A DNA stretch of 64,000 nt from Corynebacterium variabile (GCF_006539825.1 NZ_BJNT01000009.1:1-64000), one strand, 5' to 3'; shown: positions 7,497-16,890, counted from the stretch's first letter. Translations and numbers: made by a program. The notes: generated from the sequence alone by a model not told the origin.

Positions 7497-8048
7497 ATGC
7501 ACGTGACCTACACGACCGCGACCACCGTCAACGGATTCCTCGCCACCGAGGACGACTCACTCGACTGGCTCATGGCTGTCGGTGGTGAGACCCCGGATCT
7601 CGGCAATCTCATGGATACCACGTCAGTTGTCGTCATGGGCTCCCGCACCTACGAATGGTTGCTGCGCGACCAGGATCTCATCACGCAGCCTGAGGCGTGG
7701 ACCGTAACTTTCGGCACCCGACCTGTCATCGTCTTCACCTCACGTGACCTTCCGGCGCCCCAGGGCGCCGATGTCCGCTTCGCCGACGGTATCGTCGGCG
7801 ACAACGCCGACATGCTGCAGGACGCTGCGGGCGACGGTACCGTCTGGGTCATGGGTGGCGGCGACCTGGCCGGCCAGTTCCTCGACGCCGGACTTCTCGA
7901 CGAGATCACCCTCCATCTCAGCCCGGTTTTCCTCGCGAAGGGAAAGTCACTGTTCCCGCGCGACCTGGCCTCCGACCGGTTGACTCTGGTCCAGGCCCGG
8001 CAGATCGGTCAGTTCATCGAGGCGACCTGGCGTATCAGTCACCCCTGA
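7497..8048 (+). CDS. RibD C-terminal/dihydrofolate-reductase-fold protein
   Basis: A 183-aa protein with the DHFR-like fold of the RibD_C family. The markers are TTVNGFLA near the N-terminus, VVVMGSRTYEW in the middle and VWVMGGGDLAGQFLDAGLLDEI further on, which form the NADPH-binding strands. Members are NADPH-dependent reductases of often unknown substrate and are common as stand-alone genes in actinobacteria. The ATG at 7497 was chosen because homology begins at once (HVTYTTATTVNG). It ends 14 bp inside the convergent UvrA2-like pseudogene. It is the first chromosomal gene next to the transposon. Confidence 0.8.
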   Translation: MHVTYTTATTVNGFLATEDDSLDWLMAVGGETPDLGNLMDTTSVVVMGSRTYEWLLRDQDLITQPEAWTVTFGTRPVIVFTSRDLPAPQGADVRFADGIVGDNADMLQDAAGDGTVWVMGGGDLAGQFLDAGLLDEITLHLSPVFLAKGKSLFPRDLASDRLTLVQARQIGQFIEATWRISHP

Positions 8049-10279
8049 GCGCGTCCGCCAGACAACGGCCGGTGACCGTCCTGGCCCCGGAGTGCGCGAG
8101 CTCGGCGGGAGTGCCCTCGAAGACCACCTGTCCACCGGCGTCACCGGCGCCCGGACCGATGTCGATCACATGGTCGGCATGCGCCATGACCTGCTGACTA
8201 TGCTCGATGAGTACGAGTGTTCCGCCGGCGTCCACCAGCTCATCGAAGAGCTCCAGCAGTCGGCGGACATCGGCAGCGTGCAGTCCTGTCGTCGGCTCAT
8301 CGAGGATCAGGCGTAGTGGTTCATCGACGTTGATCGATCCCAGATGCCGGGCCAGGAGCAGCCGTTGACGTTCGCCACCAGACAGGCCGTCAAGTGTCCG
8401 ACCGACCGTCAGATACCCGAGCCCGACCCGGTCGACCCAGCGTAGCCGTGCCGTGTCCGCCGGTCCGAGCAGCCCGGCGGCATCAGCGGGATGCAGCGCC
8501 TCCACCTCGGCGATGGTGTATCCGCCTATGGTCACGGACAGAGCTTTCTCGTTGAAACCCGTCCCTGCACAGGCTTCGCAGGGTGTCCTCGTGTCCTCCA
8601 TGAAGGCCAGGTCGGTGGTGATCTCCCCGGTACCACGGCACTCCGGACAGCCGCCCTTCGCATTGCGGGAGAACCAGGACGACGACAGATCACCGGACGC
8701 CGCGAACAGTGACCGGAGACCGTCAGCGACGCCGGTCACCGTCAACAGCGAGGACCGGCGACCGCCGTGCAGCGGCCGTTGGCCGACCACGGTGAACTCG
8801 GGATGCTGTACGGAGAAATCAGCCGTGATCAGCGAGGACTTACCGCTTCCGGCGACTCCGGTGACCACGGTGAGGACGCCGCTCGGGACCGTTACGGGAG
8901 ATCCCGGAGGTTGTTGCTCCGGGCGTGCTCCACCGTGGCGGAACCGGTCGGTGTGCGGACCGACGACTTGAGCCCGGAGCTTCAGCATTGCTCACAGAGG
9001 CGGGTGTTCCGGTGAACGTGATCCTGCCACCGGACTCCCCTCCCCCCGGCCCCATGCCGATCACATGGTCGGCGGCGGCGATGACCGCCGGATTGTGGTC
9101 GACGACGAGGACGGTGTTCTTCCGGTCCCGCAGGCCGGTGAGCAGCGTGATCAGTCGCTGAACGTCACTGGGGTGCAGCCCGGCGGCCGGCTCGTCGAAG
9201 ACATAGGTCACCTCGGTCAGTGGGCTCCCCAGGTGGCGGACCATCTTCACCCGCTGTGGCTCACCGCCGGACAAGGTCGGCGACGACCGGTCGAGGTTGA
9301 GGTAACCCAGCCCGACCTCGACCAGGGCGTCCACCCGGCGGGAGATGTCCGTGAGCAGAGGGGCGGCACTCTCCCCCAGCGACTCTGTCGCTTCAACCAC
9401 TAGTTCGCACAGGTCAGAGACGGACACTGCGGCCCAGTCGGCGATGGAACGGCCATTGATGAGACTGTTCCGTGCCGCTGTGTTCAGCCGCGCGCCGGCG
9501 CAGTCCGGGCACGTCGAGTGACTTGCCACGGCATCGAGGCCGGTACGTTCTGCGGTGGTGAGCCGGGACGGCGTCCTACGCAGGTAGGAATCCTGCAGGC
9601 GGGGAATGATCCCGTCGAAGCGACCGTGGTCCGGGTATCCGGGCAACGGATCCTCCAGCGGGAGGTCGCGGGCGTGCAACAGCACATCGCGGATCTCGTC
9701 CGGCAGCTGCGACCAGGGTACGGACGGGTCGCAGAGACCGAAGGTGACCAGGCGTTTCCACCGGTAGGTCCCGGGTGCGAAAGTCGGGAACCGCACGGCA
9801 CCGTCATTCAGGGACAGGTCGGAGGTCGATCAGCGCGTCCTCGTCGATGACGGACACCGTCCCCAGCCCCTCACAGGTCAGGCACATACCTGCCGGATCA
9901 TTCGGCGAGTACGCCGGAGAGAATCCCGCCGACGGCACAGCGAACCGGGAGAAGAGCATCCGCAGCTGCGTCGAGAGATCAACGGCCGTGGCGACCGTCG
10001 AACGGGCTTGCCGGTGAACCGTCTCTGGTCGACCACGGTCGTGAAAGTGAGTCCGTCGATCCGGTCGACGTCCGCCGGCGGGTACTGGGCCAGACGGGTA
10101 CGGACGAACGACGGGTATCCGGCCGCCGTCGCCCGCTGCGCCTCCGCTGCGATCGTGTCGAAGACCAGGGAAGACTTCCCCGACCCGGACAGCCCGGTGA
10201 CCACGGTCAGCGCATGGGACGGGATCTCCACGTCGATGTCACGCAGGTTGTGCGTGCGGGCGCCGGTGACGGTGATCAT
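8035..10279 (-). pseudogene. UvrA2-like excinuclease A paralogue, broken by frameshifts
   Basis: Reading across three minus-strand frames rebuilds a two-ATPase UvrA-like protein of about 748 residues, starting MITVTGARTHNLRDIDVEIP at 10279. Seen are Walker A GLSGSGKSS, the zinc-finger pair CLTC, signature LSGGEPQR, a second Walker A GVAGSGKSS, CxxC pairs (CPEC, CEAC) and a second signature LSGGERQR. The frame changes near 10005-10011, 9818-9828, 8970-8990 and 8891-8905, each with sensible protein on both sides. UvrA2/DrrC-type proteins lack the UvrB-binding domain and are linked to drug or damage tolerance. Neighbouring genes are intact, which favours real decay, but a local assembly error is not excluded. 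Confidence 0.8.
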
Positions 10280-10287
10280 GGTGGACC

Positions 10288-11589
10288 TCAGAGCATGCTC
10301 GCGAGAATGACCTGCGCGATCGAGAAGTAGATGACCAGGCCCGTGGCGTCCACCAACGTGGAGACCACCGGGGTCGAGAACACTGCCGGGTCCACCCCGA
10401 TCTTCTTCGCCACCAGCGGCAGCACCCCGCCGACAATGCAGGCCCAGGCACAGATGCAGATGATGGTCAGTGACATCACCGCACCGATCCGCCACTCGTA
10501 GATCAGCGAGATGAACGGGAAGATCAGGGCGCCGAGGAACACCCCCAGCAGCAGGCCCACCCGGACCTCACGCCAGATCACCCGGCCGATGTCACGGGGC
10601 TGGACCTCGTCGACAGCCAGGGCACGGACCACCGAGGACGCCGCCTGTGACCCGGCGTTACCACCGGTACCGGTGATCATCGGGACAAAGGTCGCCAGGA
10701 CCACGACCGACGCGAGAGTGGCCTCGAAGAAGCTCATCACGTTGACGGTGAGGACCGCAGTGAGGATCAGCACCAGAAGCCAGACGCCACGCTTCCGGGC
10801 CAGGTGGAACACCGTCGCCGTGAGATAGGGCTGCTCCAGCGGCTCGGAACCACCGGCGCGGTAGGCGTCCTCGGTGACCTCCTCCTCGAGGATCTCCATC
10901 GCGTCATCGACGGTGAGCATGCCGAGGAACCGGTTCTCGTCGTCGACGACCGGCAGGGCTAGCAGGTCGGCCTCCTGGACCAGACGCGCCGCCTTCTCCT
11001 GGTCGTCGGTGGCGTTGACCGCGTGGGTCTCCTTGTTCATCAGCTCCGCGATCGGTGTGTCCGCCGCAGAGGTGACCAGGGTCGAGAGGTTGACCAGTCC
11101 GACGAGATGCCGGGTGTGGTCGGTGACGGCCAGCACGGCGATGTCCCGGTTGCGCAGGTCCCGGCCCCGGAGCTTCTGGAGCGCCTGTTCGCGCGTCGAA
11201 TCCGCGGAGATCACCGTGGGTACCGGGGTCATCACGCGTCCCGCGGACTCCTCCGGGTAGCCCAGCAGCTGTGCGGTGACCTGGCGACGGTCCTCCGGCA
11301 GGCCGGCCATCATCCGGGCGGCGACCTTCGCCGGCATTTCGCCGAGCAACTGGGCCCGGTCGTCATCGGGCAGGTCGAGCAGCAGCTCGGCGGACCGGCC
11401 CTCGCGGAACTCGTCGAGGAGTTCGGCCTGGTGTGCGACATCAAGGTACTCGAACACCTGGGATGCCCGGTCCTTGTCCAGGAGCCGGAACAGGACAGCC
11501 TGGTCGGTAGACCCCAGGCGGGACATCTCTTCGGCGATCTCGACGGTGGTCAACTCGCCGAGTCCGGTCTGCAGATCGACGATGTCCAT
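10288..11589 (-). CDS. mgtE: Magnesium transporter MgtE
   Basis: A 433-aa MgtE-family Mg2+ channel. It has an N-terminal superhelical domain (about 1-120), a CBS-domain pair (about 125-250, including VMTPVPTVI and LPVVDDENRFLGMLTVDDA) and a five-helix membrane domain (about 270-433). The conserved pore segment VPMITGTGGNAGSQ is present. The cytosolic domains sense Mg2+ and close the pore when it is plentiful. It ends 8 bp before the start of the broken UvrA2-like gene and follows a small membrane protein gene by 7 bp, so the three lie in one transcription unit. No riboswitch-sized leader is available before it. Confidence 0.95.
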   Translation of the reverse strand: MDIVDLQTGLGELTTVEIAEEMSRLGSTDQAVLFRLLDKDRASQVFEYLDVAHQAELLDEFREGRSAELLLDLPDDDRAQLLGEMPAKVAARMMAGLPEDRRQVTAQLLGYPEESAGRVMTPVPTVISADSTREQALQKLRGRDLRNRDIAVLAVTDHTRHLVGLVNLSTLVTSAADTPIAELMNKETHAVNATDDQEKAARLVQEADLLALPVVDDENRFLGMLTVDDAMEILEEEVTEDAYRAGGSEPLEQPYLTATVFHLARKRGVWLLVLILTAVLTVNVMSFFEATLASVVVLATFVPMITGTGGNAGSQAASSVVRALAVDEVQPRDIGRVIWREVRVGLLLGVFLGALIFPFISLIYEWRIGAVMSLTIICICAWACIVGGVLPLVAKKIGVDPAVFSTPVVSTLVDATGLVIYFSIAQVILASML

Positions 11590-11596
11590 CGCAGAC

Positions 11597-11782
11597 CTAC
11601 TGCCGGTACTTCTCGTCGTTGTAGAGCTTCCACAACTGCCACCCGGTGAATCCGAGGAAGATCACGCAGAGCCCGATGCACACCAACGGCACCCAGCCGT
11701 CGAGGAAGAGCAGGACGATGATGAAGGCGACAAGGGTCACCAGCCGGATCCAGCGGGTGGTGACCATCACGGTGCGGTCCAC
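11597..11782 (-). CDS. Small two-pass membrane protein
   Basis: This 61-residue protein has two hydrophobic helices (about 12-29 and 31-48) and ends in a charged tail (YNDEKYRQ). It lies 7 bp upstream of mgtE, suggesting co-transcription. No known family is recognised; a helper of the transporter is possible but unsupported. Confidence 0.6.
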   Translation of the reverse strand: MDRTVMVTTRWIRLVTLVAFIIVLLFLDGWVPLVCIGLCVIFLGFTGWQLWKLYNDEKYRQ

Positions 11783-11836
11783 AGGGTTCTCCTTGGTTCG
11801 GGCCGTTGCCGGCTACTTCCGGGCGTGTCCCCGGGT

Positions 11837-12529
11837 CTACTTCTGGGCGAAGACCAGCAGCAGGTCGATGGTGCCTTCCGCTGCGATCTGGGAAGCGACG
11901 AACTGCGGTGACTGAAGACCGAAGTCCTCGCGGACAACAGGGAGTTTACCTTCCACGATGACGTGGTCGCCGGTCCGCAACACCGAGAGGTCGGCGGTCA
12001 CCGGGTTGGTGTGCCCGTGCATCGTCAGATCGCCCGTGAGAGTGACCGTGTCCACCGTGCCGTCGTCGGGCAGTCCGGACAGGTCCACCGGCTCGGTGAT
12101 CTCGAAGGTCGCCTCGGGGTAGTCGTCGGTCTGCAGGATGTGCCGGCGGACGTTGATGTCACGCTTCTCGATGTCGGAGCCGATGGATTCGACATCGACG
12201 GTGATGTCGCCCTCGGTCAGCTTTCCGTCGTTGACGACCAGGCCGCCGGTGACACCTTCACCGCGTCCGGAGGTGGACTTGCGCTGACCGGGCAGGACCT
12301 CGTCGAAGGTGTAGCCGGCCTGGGTGCGGTTCTTCCCCTCACCGGAGACGATCTTCCAGTGGCCGTCGACACCTACCGTGGCCGGTTCCCCGGAGCCTTC
12401 GGCGATGGACGCCGTCTGGAGTCCGTTACTGCTGAGCAGCTTGTATACCGGTGGCGCCACGAGGCCGACCGCCACCGCGACCACGGCGACCACGAACAGC
12501 GCGATTAATCCCTTCCGCATGGGTTCCAT
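11837..12529 (-). CDS. YceI-family protein with N-terminal membrane anchor
   Basis: A 230-aa protein with an N-terminal hydrophobic segment (about residues 5-25), making it exported and probably anchored, followed by a YceI lipocalin-like domain. Typical YceI phrases are seen: GHWKIV, RRHILQTDDYPEATFEIT, LTGDLTMHGHTNPVTADL and EDFGLQSPQFV. YceI proteins bind amphiphilic or isoprenoid ligands in a beta-barrel. Starts at 12529 (MEPMRKG) and 12520 (MRKG) are both possible; a longer in-frame start at 12559 adds residues before the signal and is less likely. Confidence 0.85.
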   Translation of the reverse strand: MEPMRKGLIALFVVAVVAVAVGLVAPPVYKLLSSNGLQTASIAEGSGEPATVGVDGHWKIVSGEGKNRTQAGYTFDEVLPGQRKSTSGRGEGVTGGLVVNDGKLTEGDITVDVESIGSDIEKRDINVRRHILQTDDYPEATFEITEPVDLSGLPDDGTVDTVTLTGDLTMHGHTNPVTADLSVLRTGDHVIVEGKLPVVREDFGLQSPQFVASQIAAEGTIDLLLVFAQK

Positions 12530-12585
12530 GCTATCTGCCACCCCCTCGCGGAGCTGCATCGGGACATCATCCCCCCTATCACCCC

Positions 12586-12987
12586 TTATGTGTCACCGGC
12601 GTCGCCTGCGCCACGGGCGTCATCCACGCGACCCCGGATCTTCTCCGCGGCCCGTGCGAGGGCCACGAGTTCCCGGCACAGCTCGGAGATGTCCCCGGGG
12701 TCCTCCCCCGCCTCCACCGCCGCAGCGATGTCCTCGGCACCGCACCGCAGCTCGAAGAGCCGGTCAGTGAGGTCCTCGGCGGCCGACCGCGGCAGGATCA
12801 GTGCGTCGGCCGGCACCGTCGTCCCGGCGAGGTCCCGGCGCTGCTCATAGGCGCGTTGGCGGCAGGACTGGCCGCAGTACCGACGACGACGCCCACTTCC
12901 GGTCTGTACGATCTCCCGACCGCACCAGGCACAGTGCTGTGCGTCCTCGGCACGACGGTGGGAACTCTCGGGAATATGGGGTAACAT
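12586..12987 (-). CDS. Conserved protein with a short zinc-ribbon-like motif
   Basis: A 133-residue protein. Its N-terminal part carries CAWCGREI and, 19 residues later, YCGQSCRQRAYEQRR, together four cysteines in two CxxC-like pairs (a probable zinc site) followed by an Arg-rich helix. The rest is acidic and helical. It is divergent from rbpA, and its ATG at 12987 sits inside the rbpA promoter region. DNA or RNA binding is a reasonable guess. Longer upstream starts would overlap the rbpA leader and are not used. Confidence 0.65.
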   Translation of the reverse strand: MLPHIPESSHRRAEDAQHCAWCGREIVQTGSGRRRRYCGQSCRQRAYEQRRDLAGTTVPADALILPRSAAEDLTDRLFELRCGAEDIAAAVEAGEDPGDISELCRELVALARAAEKIRGRVDDARGAGDAGDT

Positions 12988-12996
12988 TATGGGGTT
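12970..12996 (+). promoter_or_regulatory. SigH/SigR-type promoter of rbpA
   Basis: GGGAAT (12970-12975) and GTT (12994-12996) are separated by exactly 18 bp, matching the GGAAT-N18-GTT consensus of the SigR/SigH ECF sigma factors. The expected transcript start near 13003 leaves a leader of about 30 nt. In Streptomyces rbpA is a known SigR target. Confidence 0.7.
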
Positions 12997-13031
12997 GACA
13001 ATACGCGAGAGACCGGAAGGATGATGCAGCG

Positions 13032-13403
13032 ATGGCAGATCGCGTTCTCCGCGGAAGCAGGATGGGCGCCGTCTCCTATGAGACGGACCGTGACCATGAC
13101 CTGGCCCCACGCAACATGGCGAAGTACCGGACGGAGTCCGGCGAGATCTTCGAGGTCCCGTTCGCCGATGACGCCGAACTCCCCAACGAGTGGATGTGCA
13201 AGAACGGACAGCTGGGCAAGCTGGTGGAGGGTGAAGGCCAGGAGGCCAAGCCCGTCAAGCCGCCGCGTACTCACTGGGACATGCTGCGCGAGCGGCGGTC
13301 CATCGAGGAGCTCGATGTCCTCCTCGACGAGCGTATCGAGCTGCTGCGTAAGCGGCGCCGTAACGCCATGAAGCTGCTCAAGGAGCAGGAGGCGCAGTCG
13401 TAG
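13032..13403 (+). CDS. rbpA: RNA polymerase-binding protein RbpA
   Basis: A 123-aa RbpA, which binds the principal sigma factor and RNA polymerase and stabilises open complexes. The family signature is complete: MADRVLRGSRMGAVSYETDR at the start, an APRNMAKYRT segment, a central FEVPFADDAELPNEW domain, and the sigma-interacting tail PPRTHWDMLRERRSIEELDVLLDER. It is expressed alone from a SigH/SigR-type promoter and followed by a strong hairpin. The start is fixed by the conserved first residues. The C-terminal tail is somewhat longer than in mycobacteria. Confidence 0.97.
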   Translation: MADRVLRGSRMGAVSYETDRDHDLAPRNMAKYRTESGEIFEVPFADDAELPNEWMCKNGQLGKLVEGEGQEAKPVKPPRTHWDMLRERRSIEELDVLLDERIELLRKRRRNAMKLLKEQEAQS

Positions 13404-13454
13404 GGTCACCCCGCGACATCTGCACCTCGGTTCCTGCACACACAGGAGCACACG

Positions 13455-13496
13455 GGAACAGCCCCCGCACCCGGTACAGGGTGCGGGGGCTGTTCC
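13455..13496. terminator. Bidirectional terminator between rbpA and ppm1
   Basis: A perfect 18-bp stem (13455-13472 with 13479-13496) encloses the loop GGTACA. It sits between convergent rbpA and ppm1 and can serve both. Confidence 0.85.
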
Positions 13497-13515
13497 ACGC
13501 CAGGAGGAGACCCGC

Positions 13516-14289
13516 CTAGCGTCCCAGCTTCTTCTTCAGGGACGCCACGAGGCCCTTCGCCTGGCTCCGACGGTGGGCCAGACCCCACTTCGTGACAACC
13601 AGCAGGCTGTCCTTGACGAAGCTGCCGTCCAGCTTGGACTCACCGATGACCCGCTCGGTGAAGGTGATCGGCACCTCGCGGATGTCCGCGTCCGCCTGCA
13701 CCGCACGCCAGGCCAGGTCGACCTGGAAGATGTAGCCGGCGTTGGACAACTCGTCAAGGTTGAACTGCTCGATGAGGCCGCGACGGTAGGCGCGGTAGCC
13801 GGCGGTCATGTCCGACAGTCCGGCACCGAGGGCCAGGGAGATGTAGAGGTTGCCGCCCTTGGACAGCACCCAGCGGGTCCAGGGCCAGTTCACGGTCTTC
13901 CCGCCCTTGACGTACCGGGACCCGATGACGAGGTCAGCACCGGCGTCCACCTGCTCCAGCAGCAGGTGGAGCTGTTCGGGGGCGTGGGAGCCGTCGGCGT
14001 CCATCTCGCAGATGACGTCGTATCCGGCGTCCAGACCCCACCGGAAACCGGCGATGTACGCGCCGCACAGGCCGCCCTTGCCGGCACGGTGCAGGACGTT
14101 GATGTGGCCGTCTGCGGCGGCCATCTCATCGGCGAGCTCTCCGGTACCGTCGGGGCTGTTGTCGTCGACGACGAGGACGTCCACCCGGTCCGGCTCTGCA
14201 TCCCGCACCCGACCGATGATCAGGGGCAGGTTCTCCTTCTCGTTGAAGGTCGGGATGATGACGAGGGTTCTGTCGCTGGGGTTGGACAC
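13516..14289 (-). CDS. ppm1: Polyprenol-phosphate mannosyltransferase
   Basis: A 257-aa GT2 glycosyltransferase that transfers mannose from GDP-mannose to polyprenyl phosphate, the mannose donor for lipoglycans and protein mannosylation. The GT-A markers are IIPTFNEKENL (residues 11-21), VVDDNSPDGT, and the metal-binding DADGSH. No membrane segments are present; the enzyme sits at the inner face of the membrane. It lies 3 bp downstream of lnt. In mycobacteria the two are fused as Ppm1; here they are separate, as in other corynebacteria. Confidence 0.92.
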   Translation of the reverse strand: MSNPSDRTLVIIPTFNEKENLPLIIGRVRDAEPDRVDVLVVDDNSPDGTGELADEMAAADGHINVLHRAGKGGLCGAYIAGFRWGLDAGYDVICEMDADGSHAPEQLHLLLEQVDAGADLVIGSRYVKGGKTVNWPWTRWVLSKGGNLYISLALGAGLSDMTAGYRAYRRGLIEQFNLDELSNAGYIFQVDLAWRAVQADADIREVPITFTERVIGESKLDGSFVKDSLLVVTKWGLAHRRSQAKGLVASLKKKLGR

Positions 14290-14292
14290 TGG

Positions 14293-15900
14293 CTACCTCT
14301 TCGTGCGCGTGCGGATGGGTGGGTTTCTGCGGGTGGAGCGGGTGGAACGGGTCGTGATGCAGGCGGCTGCGACGGCGACGGCGCCCAGGGCGACGAGGAT
14401 CCACTCGACGACGGGGCCGACACGTGCAGACAACGTCTCAGTATCTCGCACCGGAACATCCGCCTGCAACAGACCCTCCCGGAAAATCGTCGTGCGCTGG
14501 TCGACGGAACCGTCGGGATTGACGATCGCGGAGACACCGGAGGTCGCGGCGACGACGACGGCACGGTCGTATTCGATCGCCCGCATCCGGTTGATCGCCA
14601 GCTGCTGGAAGGTCATGTCGGTGGTCCCGAAGGTGGCGTTGTTCGTCGGACTGGTGAAGACGGTCGCGCCGTGGTGTGCCGAATCACGGTAGGCCTCGTC
14701 GAAGGAGACCTCGTAGCAGGTGGCGACGCCGAGGGTCTCCCCCGCGGCATCCACCGTGTTGTTGCCGTCGCCCGGCTTGAAATCGCCGGCCATGTCGACG
14801 TAGGAGCTGACGTGGCGAAGCAGGTCACGCATCGGCATGTACTCGCCGAAGGGCTGGAGGTACTTCTTCACGTGCTGCTGACCGGGGCCGTCCTGCGGAT
14901 CCCAGACGATGATCGCGTTGCGGGCACCGACGTCGTCACGGGTCACCGCACCGACGAGGATCGGCGCCCCGAGCTGTGCGGCGACATCCTGGATCTTGTT
15001 GTAGGCCTCCTGGTTGCGGTACGGGTCGACGTCCGAGGCGTTCTCCGGCCAGACGACCAGGTCCGGCTGGGCACGCTTCCCGGCGGCGACCTCGTCAGCG
15101 AGCTCCTGGGAGACACGGACGTGGTTGTTGAGCACCGCCTCACGCTGCGCGTTGAAGTCCAGGCCCAGCCGGGGCACATTGCCCTGGACCGCGGCGATAT
15201 TGAGGGTGGGGCTGTCGTCACCGTCAGAACCGGAAGACCACACCGGTGAGACCACCGGGATCAGCAGTCCTCCGACGAGGGTCAGCGCGACGGGAACTGC
15301 GCCACTCACCCACCGCCGGTGCACCAGCAGGCTCAGCGCGTAGCCGGTGAGGACGACGGCGAAGGCGACGAGGGCGGGGCCGGCGATGCTGATCCACTGG
15401 GCCAGCGGACCGCCGAGCTGGCCCCAGGCCAGCCGGACCCAGCCGAAACCGCCGAAGGGCCAGTTGACGCGCACCCACTCCACGGCGACGTACCAGGCAG
15501 GCACGGCGAGCAGCAGCAGCGGATGGCGGGGCCACTTCCGCAGCAGGAAGGCCAGTCCGGCGCCGAGGGCGAGGCAGTACAGCGACTCCAGGAGAGACAG
15601 CCCGAGCCAGGCGATCGCGCCGACGTACTTGCCGACCCACGGCAACAGGAACAGGTAGCAGGTCAGACCCTGGATCCAGGTCAGCCACATGATCCACCGG
15701 ACCGGTCGGTCCGTGCGGGTCGAGATGTGGTCGACAGTGGCGAACAGGACGCCGAGTCCCAGCGGCGCGGCCCACCACAGCCCGGTCGGCTGGTAGGACG
15801 CGAACTGGGCGATGCCGGCGACGACAGCGGCCAGCGTCAGCAGGATCAGGCGGAAGACGGTGCGCCGGTCAGGCCTGGTCCACCGGACGCCCCGGCTCAC
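14293..15900 (-). CDS. lnt: Apolipoprotein N-acyltransferase
   Basis: A 535-aa integral membrane enzyme that adds a third acyl chain to lipoproteins. Several N-terminal membrane helices (about residues 15-220) are followed by a nitrilase-like domain holding the catalytic Glu (WPENASD), Lys (VKKYLQPFGEY) and Cys (ATCYEVSF), then one more helix and a basic tail. The corynebacterial enzyme also stabilises Ppm1, which fits the 3-bp spacing to ppm1. Its start overlaps the fxsA stop by ATGA, so fxsA-lnt-ppm1 is an operon. Confidence 0.93.
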   Translation of the reverse strand: MSRGVRWTRPDRRTVFRLILLTLAAVVAGIAQFASYQPTGLWWAAPLGLGVLFATVDHISTRTDRPVRWIMWLTWIQGLTCYLFLLPWVGKYVGAIAWLGLSLLESLYCLALGAGLAFLLRKWPRHPLLLLAVPAWYVAVEWVRVNWPFGGFGWVRLAWGQLGGPLAQWISIAGPALVAFAVVLTGYALSLLVHRRWVSGAVPVALTLVGGLLIPVVSPVWSSGSDGDDSPTLNIAAVQGNVPRLGLDFNAQREAVLNNHVRVSQELADEVAAGKRAQPDLVVWPENASDVDPYRNQEAYNKIQDVAAQLGAPILVGAVTRDDVGARNAIIVWDPQDGPGQQHVKKYLQPFGEYMPMRDLLRHVSSYVDMAGDFKPGDGNNTVDAAGETLGVATCYEVSFDEAYRDSAHHGATVFTSPTNNATFGTTDMTFQQLAINRMRAIEYDRAVVVAATSGVSAIVNPDGSVDQRTTIFREGLLQADVPVRDTETLSARVGPVVEWILVALGAVAVAAACITTRSTRSTRRNPPIRTRTKR

Positions 15901-16448
15901 CGGTCGATTCCCGGGGTACCGCCGGTGCTGTCGTCGCCGCGCCCGTCGTCACCGGAGTCATCGTCGAACTCCGTGGACCGGTGGTCGATGATGTCGCCCC
16001 ATCCTCCGGTGGAGGTGGCGTCCTCCCCCGTGGTCCTGTCGGTACCTCCCCGTCGGAAGGACGCCCCGCCGACCGTGAAGCGCTCGCCCAGGGACATGAC
16101 GCGCAGGCCCAGGGAATTGCCCAGGCGGGACGCCAGCAGCGAGCGCACCGGTGGCAGCAGCAGGAACAGTCCGAGGACGAAGGTGAGGATGCCGGGGGTG
16201 ACCAGCAGGATTCCGGTGATTACGGTGACTGCGATATCCGCGGTGAAGGTGTCGGTGGATTTCGAGGTCGACCGTTGGGAGGGCATGCGCGCCCGCATCC
16301 GACGGAAAGCCCCACGCGCCAGGAGGAACCCGATGAACGGGGAGAAGATGAGGATCGGGAACGCCCATCCGAAGCCGATCCACTGTCCGAGCAGGATGAA
16401 GACCACGACTTCGGCAATGAGGTAGATCAGGGGAAAGGCGCGCAGCAT
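15897..16448 (-). CDS. fxsA: FxsA-family membrane protein
   Basis: A 183-aa FxsA-like protein. Hydrophobic helices occupy residues 4-20, 24-45 and about 75-115, with the family phrase TGILLVTPGILTFVLGLFLL. The C-terminal 60 residues are hydrophilic, acidic and Gly/Asp-rich (SGDDGRGDDS). FxsA overproduction relieves F-exclusion of phage T7 in E. coli; its cellular role is unclear. The ATG at 16448 is chosen because the first helix follows immediately. It overlaps lnt by 4 bp. Confidence 0.85.
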   Translation of the reverse strand: MLRAFPLIYLIAEVVVFILLGQWIGFGWAFPILIFSPFIGFLLARGAFRRMRARMPSQRSTSKSTDTFTADIAVTVITGILLVTPGILTFVLGLFLLLPPVRSLLASRLGNSLGLRVMSLGERFTVGGASFRRGGTDRTTGEDATSTGGWGDIIDHRSTEFDDDSGDDGRGDDSTGGTPGIDR

Positions 16449-16539
16449 GCCCACCACTGTACCGGGGGGTACTAACGCCGGCGTGACCGGATACGATAGG
16501 AAAACTGATTCACAGACAATTATGACGAAAGGTCCACCA

Positions 16540-16875
16540 ATGACCGGTCTGCGCCGCCGCAGCCTCGCCCTGACCCTTGCCGCAGCCACCGCTTTCGGTG
16601 GTGCCGTGGCCGCCCCTGCCGTCGCGGAGACGACCTCCTCCACCGTCGACAGTTCTCTTCCAGGCTCCAGCACCGGTGACCTGCCGGCCTCCTCCGCTGA
16701 CGTCGAGGGTTCCGTGCAGGGCTCCCTCGATGACAACTGCGGTGGCGTGGACACCGACAACCTTGACTTCGGCGAGGTCGTCAAGTGCGGTGTTGCCGTG
16801 GTCGGTGGCGGGACCGTGCTCTTCTCGGTCCTCGCCCTGCTGCGTTCCGTGTTCTACGAGATCACCCGGTTCTGA
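16540..16875 (+). CDS. Small exported protein with C-terminal membrane segment
   Basis: A 111-residue protein. The N-terminus (MTGLRRRSLALTLAAATAFG) is a signal peptide with probable cleavage after AVA-E near residue 28. A Ser/Thr-rich stretch and two cysteines follow, then a hydrophobic segment (about 88-104) near the end. GAAAGG lies about 9 bp before the ATG at 16540, which decides the start over the upstream ATGs. Envelope location is likely; function unknown. Confidence 0.65.
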   Translation: MTGLRRRSLALTLAAATAFGGAVAAPAVAETTSSTVDSSLPGSSTGDLPASSADVEGSVQGSLDDNCGGVDTDNLDFGEVVKCGVAVVGGGTVLFSVLALLRSVFYEITRF

Positions 16876-16890
16876 TCCGGGGCTCCCGCT

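Noticed and set aside
7097-7588. Plus-strand frame with GGAGG and GTG start after a TATTAT box
   Set aside because: The product is Arg/Cys-rich without any domain, and its end overlaps the clear RibD/DHFR-fold gene in another frame.
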